64,000 nucleotides of DNA, from contig OZ220706.1 of NCBI GenBank assembly GCA_965116695.1, positions 4,774,001 to 4,838,000 of the forward strand, read 5' to 3'. Under the pieces are notes generated by a model. It saw only the letters and a list, made by a program, of their open reading frames with translations. It was not told where the DNA came from and did not search any database. Both the position numbers and the translations under genes were made by a program. This DNA is from JAJDTT01 sp965116695 (GTDB lineage: Bacteria; Acidobacteriota; UBA6911; RPQK01; JAJDTT01). Of the stretch, positions 60,102 through 64,000 are shown piece by piece; positions within the stretch are counted from its first letter, which is position 1, and each line of letters starts with the position of its first letter.

Positions 60102-60170
60102 GGGGACTGTTAGTCCCCCCGTCTTCCTCTTCCTCGTTGCGGGGGCAGGAAAACCCCCTCCTGCAGGGCG
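60102..60170. repeat. Right half of the target hairpin and a GGGGGCAGGAAAACCCCC hairpin
   Basis: GTTAGTCCCCCC is the 3' half of the interrupted hairpin. Next comes GGGGGCAGGAAAACCCCC followed by TCC at about 60139-60160, another member of the covarying family. Confidence 0.75.
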
Positions 60171-60218
60171 CTGGCGCCGCAGAGAGAGGTGCCCACAGCG
60201 GTATACTCCTTGGATAAT

Positions 60219-60246
60219 TGTAGGGGTGCGCCTTGTGCGTACCCTC
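60219..60246. repeat. GTAGGGGTGCGCCTTGTGCGTACCC repeat
   Basis: Diverged single copy of the repeat at 54912-55020, with paired changes in the arms (GGTGCGC/GTGCGTACC versus GGGCACCC/GGGTGCCC). It lies just upstream of the next ribosome site. Confidence 0.65.
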
Positions 60247-60265
60247 TTATGAGGGAGCGTCTCCT

Positions 60266-62428
60266 ATGAATCGCAGAAAGTTTCTTGCCCTTTCAGGTAC
60301 TGCCATGACCGCCGGAACCTGGCCCGCAGTATCCGCACCGGCGGCACGCAAACAGCGTCCGGGCTTGTCCAAGGAGTTCCTTCTCGGTGTCGAGTACTAC
60401 CGGGCTCCCATGCCTCCGCAGGAATTCTGGGATCAGGACTTCGCGGACATCCGGCGCGCCGGCCTGCGGATCGTCCGGACCTTCTCCTACTGGAACTGGA
60501 TGGAGCCACAGCCCGGAAAGTACGAGCTGGACGATTTCGACCGGCTCTTCGAATTGGCCCGCAAGCACGACCTGCTGGTCTGGTTCGACATGACTCTGGC
60601 CACCCATGGCGCCGCGCCCGAGTGGATGAGGCGCCGCCATCCCGATATGCGTGTGGTTTCCAGCGAAGGAGTGGTCGCGGTGCCCCGGGCCGGCAACGCC
60701 GCTCCCCAGGGCCGGCAGTGGCATTGCTACAACCACCCCAAGTGGCGGGAGTACGGCGGCGCCCTTCTCAAAACGGTCGTGGACCGCTACAAGGACGCGC
60801 CGAACCTGATCATGTGGAGCGTCTGGGACGGAGTGGCGACGGCGGCCGCGCACTACGGGTTTCCCAAGGGCTGCTATTGCGAGCACTCCATCGACGCGTA
60901 CCGCGACTGGCTGAAGCGGCGTTTCAGCCTGGATCAACTCAACCGGAAACTGCACCGCCGCTACCGTGACTGGGACGACGTGGAGCCGGCCCGGTCCAAC
61001 TCGGCCATCGTGGAGATGATGTTGTGGCAGGAGTTCCAGAACGAAGACCTGCGGGACCAGGTCCGGTGGCAGGTCGAAGTGGTCCGGAGCCTGGACGACC
61101 GTCACGAGGTCCGGGGACACGGGGCGTACTTTCCTCGAATCTGGGACGAGATCAGCGCCCGGGAGTTCGATTCCTGGGGATTCTCCTCCCGCAGCAACGG
61201 CTTTCTCAGCGGCGACGACCCCTACCGCTTCGCCGAGACCTGTTTCGCCACCGACTGGTCGCGCAGCATCGGTACGGGCGGCCGCTGGTGGTACGAGGAG
61301 ATCTACGCCGGAATGAACCCGGGCGGCATGCTCCACAAACGGCAGACGACTCCCGAGGAGATCAGCGCCAACATGTGGCTGGCGCTGGCGCGGGGAGGCT
61401 CTGGCGCCCTGTTCTGGCAGTACCGTCCGGAATACATGAGCTTCGAGGCTCCGGGCCTGAACCTGGTCTCTCTGGGCGGCGTCCGGCTGCCGCGGCTGGA
61501 AGCCGCGGAGAAGACGATCCGGCAGATGGAACGGGTGCGGCCCCACCTTCCGCTCCGGGTTCCCAAAGCTGAGATGGCCATCGTCTACCACGAGAAGAGC
61601 GACCTCCTGCACCGGTTCGGCAAGGCCGGGACGGACTATCGGGAGAGCCTCAGGGGCACCTACCGGACGCTGTGGGAACACAACATCCCCGTGGACGTCA
61701 TCAGTCCCCGCATGGATTGGGACGGCTACAAGCTGGTCTATCTCCCCCGGACGGCCGTCCTCGACGAGGAGCTGGTGGCGAAGATCAGGCGCACCGTCAG
61801 TGGCGGCGAGGGTCCCCGCCTGGTGGCCGACGGACCGTTCGGCACCAACGCCGAAAACGGCCGTTTCAGTTACGACCCGCCCGAGGGATTGTCCGGCCTG
61901 TTGGGGGTCAAGACCCTGGATCACAGCCGGATCACGGCCAAGGAGATCCGGGACGGGACCAATCGCTTGCGGCTGGAGGGGGATGAGTTTCCCATCGGCC
62001 AGGAGTGCAACTTCATCGGACTCCAACTTTCGGGTCGGGCTCGTCCGGTTGCCTGGTATGGAGACGAGGTAGTCGGGATGCAGACATCCGATCGGCGCTT
62101 CACCTGGATCACAATTTCACTCTGGGAAGGACTCGAGGGTCCTGTTCGAGGCGAGTTGCTGGTTCCGCTGGCGCGGTCCATGGGCGTCGATTCCCCGGTC
62201 CGCACGGAGGGGGACCGGATCATCGTGCAACTGGCCCAGGCCAGGGAGGAGGGGGTGCTGATGTTCCTCTTCAACGTCGAGGCCCAGGCCGCCGAGACCG
62301 CCCTGGTTCCCAAGTGGAGCTTCTCGAAGGTCCAGGATCTGATCGGCGAGCAGGCCGTGCCGGTGCGGGAGGGGCGGTTCAATGTCCAGGTTCCACGCCA
62401 CGAGGTGAAGGTCCTGCACCTCAGCTAG
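60266..62428 (+). CDS. Tat-exported GH42 beta-galactosidase-like protein
   Basis: Protein of 720 residues. ATG 60266 is preceded by GAGGGAGCG, and the N-terminus is a twin-arginine signal (NRRKFLALSGTAMTAGTW). The barrel matches GH42: LLGVEYYRAPMPPQEFWDQD, VRTFSYWNWMEPQPGKYELD, GRQWHCYNHPKWREYG and CYCEHSIDAYRDWLKRRFSL; the trimerisation-like domain follows (PVDVISPRMDWDGYKLVYLP). The stretch where GH42 enzymes have the catalytic acid/base within W-x-x-D-N-E reads WSVWDGVA (184-191), so that glutamate seems absent. A glutamate pair in RWWYEEIYAG (344-345) may be the nucleophile. Activity may be altered or lost. Confidence 0.8.
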   Translation: MNRRKFLALSGTAMTAGTWPAVSAPAARKQRPGLSKEFLLGVEYYRAPMPPQEFWDQDFADIRRAGLRIVRTFSYWNWMEPQPGKYELDDFDRLFELARKHDLLVWFDMTLATHGAAPEWMRRRHPDMRVVSSEGVVAVPRAGNAAPQGRQWHCYNHPKWREYGGALLKTVVDRYKDAPNLIMWSVWDGVATAAAHYGFPKGCYCEHSIDAYRDWLKRRFSLDQLNRKLHRRYRDWDDVEPARSNSAIVEMMLWQEFQNEDLRDQVRWQVEVVRSLDDRHEVRGHGAYFPRIWDEISAREFDSWGFSSRSNGFLSGDDPYRFAETCFATDWSRSIGTGGRWWYEEIYAGMNPGGMLHKRQTTPEEISANMWLALARGGSGALFWQYRPEYMSFEAPGLNLVSLGGVRLPRLEAAEKTIRQMERVRPHLPLRVPKAEMAIVYHEKSDLLHRFGKAGTDYRESLRGTYRTLWEHNIPVDVISPRMDWDGYKLVYLPRTAVLDEELVAKIRRTVSGGEGPRLVADGPFGTNAENGRFSYDPPEGLSGLLGVKTLDHSRITAKEIRDGTNRLRLEGDEFPIGQECNFIGLQLSGRARPVAWYGDEVVGMQTSDRRFTWITISLWEGLEGPVRGELLVPLARSMGVDSPVRTEGDRIIVQLAQAREEGVLMFLFNVEAQAAETALVPKWSFSKVQDLIGEQAVPVREGRFNVQVPRHEVKVLHLS

Positions 62429-62450
62429 CGATAGTCTTTGGGGAAAAACC

Positions 62451-64000
62451 ATGCCATCCGGCCGCGAAACAGCATCTTCGTCCAACCTGAATCGCCGCGA
62501 GTTCATCGGCGCCGGCGCGCTGGGGACAGCCGCCGCGGCGGCGCCCGCGGCCTGCCGGACCCAACCTCCTCATGACACCGAGGAGAATCCTCCATCCGTC
62601 GCTCCCTTCGATCTGGACGAGGTCTCCATCCTCGAGATTCAGAAAAGTATGGACTCGGGTCAGGAAACGGCACACTCCATTGCAGAAAAATACCTGAGCC
62701 GTATCGACGAGATCGACCGCCGGGGGCCGGCTCTCCGATCCGTCATCGAAGTCAATCCCGAGGCCCTCTCCATCGCCGATTCCCTGGATCGGGCACGGCG
62801 GGAGTCCGGCGTCCGGGGACCGCTTCACGGCATCCCCATCCTGATCAAGGACAACATCGATACGGCCGATCGAATGACGACCACCGCCGGGTCTCTGGCG
62901 CTTGAGGGATCCGTTCCGGAACGGGACTCCATCGTGGCGAGCAAGCTCCGGGAAGCGGGGGCGGTCCTGTTGGGGAAGACCAACCTCAGCGAGTGGGCCA
63001 ACTTCCGTTCCACCCGCTCCACCAGCGGCTGGAGCGGACGCGGCGGCCTCACCCGGAATCCCTACGCCCTGGACCGCAATCCCTGCGGATCCAGCTCCGG
63101 CTCGGGAGTGGCCGTCTCGGCCAATCTCTGCTCCGCCGCCATCGGAACCGGGACCGACGGCTCCATCGTCTGTCCGTCCAACGCCAACGGGATCGTAGGC
63201 ATCAAGCCGACCGTGGGACTCGTCAGCCGGACCGGGATCATTCCCATTTCCCACAACCAGGATACGGCCGGACCCATGGCCCGGACGGTGGCGGACGCCG
63301 CGGCGGTGCTGGGAGCCCTGACCGGCGTCGATCCCGGCGATCCCCACACGGCGGCGAGCCAGGGACGGTCGCACACCGACTACAGCCGGTTTCTGGACCC
63401 GTCCGGGCTTCGCGGGGCCCGAATCGGCCTGGTCCGCCGGCTTCTGGGCTTTCATCCGGCTGTGGACGGCATCGTTGAAGAGGCGGTCGCAGCCATGCGG
63501 AGCCAGGGAGCGGTGATCGTCGATCCGGCGGACATCCCGACTTGGGGACAGTGGAGCGAGTCGGAACGGGAGGTGATGCTCTACGAGTTCAAGGCCGGGC
63601 TGAACGCCTACCTGGCCGGACTGGGAGGGTCGCCGCGGGTCAGGTCACTGGAGGATCTCATCCGGTTCAACGAGGATAACGCGGATCGGGAGATGCCTTA
63701 CTTCGGCCAGGAACGCTTCATTCAAGCCCAGGCGAAGGGCGCCCTGACCGACAAGAGATACCGGGACGCCTTGGCCAGGAACCATCGTCTGAGCCGGGAA
63801 GAGGGGATCGACCGGGTGATGGACGAGCACCGGTTGGACGCCCTGCTGGCGCCCACCGGCGGTCCGGCCTGGGTCACCGACCTGGTGAACGGCGACAGTT
63901 ACGGTGGCGGCAGTTCCGGCGGCGCGGCGGTGTCGGGTTATCCAAACATTACCGTTCCGGCCGGGTTCGTCCACGGCCTTCCGGTCGGGATCTCTTTTTT
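62451..64000 (+). CDS. Tat-exported amidase (amidase signature family), cut by window end
   Basis: Frame open from ATG 62451 to the window end, at least 516 residues. Twin-arginine lipoprotein-like signal (NRREFIGAGALGTAAAAAPA then AC). Amidase-signature triad: Lys133 (PILIKDNI), the cis-serine in PCGSSSGSGV (about Ser216) and the nucleophile in GTDGSIVCPSNANG (about Ser238). The family (GatA-like, fatty-acid and peptide amidases) hydrolyses carbon-nitrogen amide bonds; the substrate is unknown. It follows the GH42-like gene by 22 bases and probably shares its transcript, both products being sent to the periplasm. Confidence 0.9.
   Translation, partial: MPSGRETASSSNLNRREFIGAGALGTAAAAAPAACRTQPPHDTEENPPSVAPFDLDEVSILEIQKSMDSGQETAHSIAEKYLSRIDEIDRRGPALRSVIEVNPEALSIADSLDRARRESGVRGPLHGIPILIKDNIDTADRMTTTAGSLALEGSVPERDSIVASKLREAGAVLLGKTNLSEWANFRSTRSTSGWSGRGGLTRNPYALDRNPCGSSSGSGVAVSANLCSAAIGTGTDGSIVCPSNANGIVGIKPTVGLVSRTGIIPISHNQDTAGPMARTVADAAAVLGALTGVDPGDPHTAASQGRSHTDYSRFLDPSGLRGARIGLVRRLLGFHPAVDGIVEEAVAAMRSQGAVIVDPADIPTWGQWSESEREVMLYEFKAGLNAYLAGLGGSPRVRSLEDLIRFNEDNADREMPYFGQERFIQAQAKGALTDKRYRDALARNHRLSREEGIDRVMDEHRLDALLAPTGGPAWVTDLVNGDSYGGGSSGGAAVSGYPNITVPAGFVHGLPVGISF

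Larger units (their letters stand above)
58395..60108 (-). mobile_element. IS110-family element inserted in a chromosomal hairpin
   Basis: The element interrupts a hairpin of the local family: left flank ...TAGGAGGGGACT (to 58394), right flank GTTAGTCCCCCC... (from 60109), which rejoin to GGGGACT-GTT-AGTCCCC. GGGGACT is present at both boundaries (58388-58394 and 60102-60108), as expected when a short core is shared by donor and target. The element is about 1.7 kb, has no terminal inverted repeats and carries one transposase gene on the minus strand with a 240-bp non-coding region upstream of it. Confidence 0.85.

Overview
The window is one stretch of a GC-rich bacterial chromosome. No ribosomal or other phylogenetic marker gene is present, so the taxonomy is inference. 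The mix of a DUF1501 protein, a glucose/sorbosone-dehydrogenase-like protein fused to a cytochrome c, Tat-exported Gfo/Idh/MocA and GH42-type proteins, several secreted sialidase-like propellers and very many decayed insertion sequences resembles genomes of Acidobacteriota (Bryobacterales/Vicinamibacterales type) or Planctomycetota-like heterotrophs.

Layout. (1) 1-5.8 kb: secreted catabolic and redox genes separated by arrays of small palindromes. (2) 5.8-16 kb: a graveyard of gene fragments. It holds a HicBA module with a broken toxin, HigBA remnants, a Swt1-type HEPN fragment, an IS1182 stub and pieces of an esterase C-terminus, plus an intact IS21 element (10116-12220) with a 6-bp target duplication that sits in a second copy of the hicA locus. 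A sialidase-like gene and an MltR-like gene lie among them. (3) 16-28.3 kb: a decayed defence-type island. It holds a membrane-protein operon, an IS1182 transposase, a PD-(D/E)xK-like protein, a type III-like Res helicase-nuclease whose Mod partner survives only as a 3' stub, a DUF6615-like protein and a single-chain restriction-methyltransferase. (4) 28.5-39.1 kb: visibly less GC-rich DNA with many small genes behind strong AGGAGG sites, small membrane proteins, lipoproteins, two phage-like proteins, an IS1595 transposase and a tRNA-Leu(UAA) gene whose two halves lie about 0.9 kb apart. (5) 39.5-58.2 kb: a glycan and organic-matter catabolic region (homocysteine methyltransferase, propeller glycosidase-like proteins, M19 dipeptidase, two tandem BNR proteins, a LamG protein, a Tat oxidoreductase) followed by a CzcCBA-type metal efflux operon. 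(6) 58.4-64 kb: an IS110 element, a GH42-like protein and an amidase cut by the window end.

Two families of short repeats organise the sequence. One is a set of intergenic hairpins whose stems change in a compensated way while loop and flank are kept; it occupies the core-like regions. The other is a GTGACTGTCCCC motif found only between 6.6 and 40.6 kb, always on the + strand when complete, and repeatedly placed exactly where a gene has been cut off.

The most striking observation is the IS110 element (58395-60108). It is inserted in the loop of one of the genome's own hairpins. Its non-coding region, on the transposase strand, folds into a 5' stem-loop and two internal-loop hairpins. The internal loops carry segments matching the insertion target and the element's own ends, which is the architecture of an IS110 bridge RNA. 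The guides can be read directly from the sequence.
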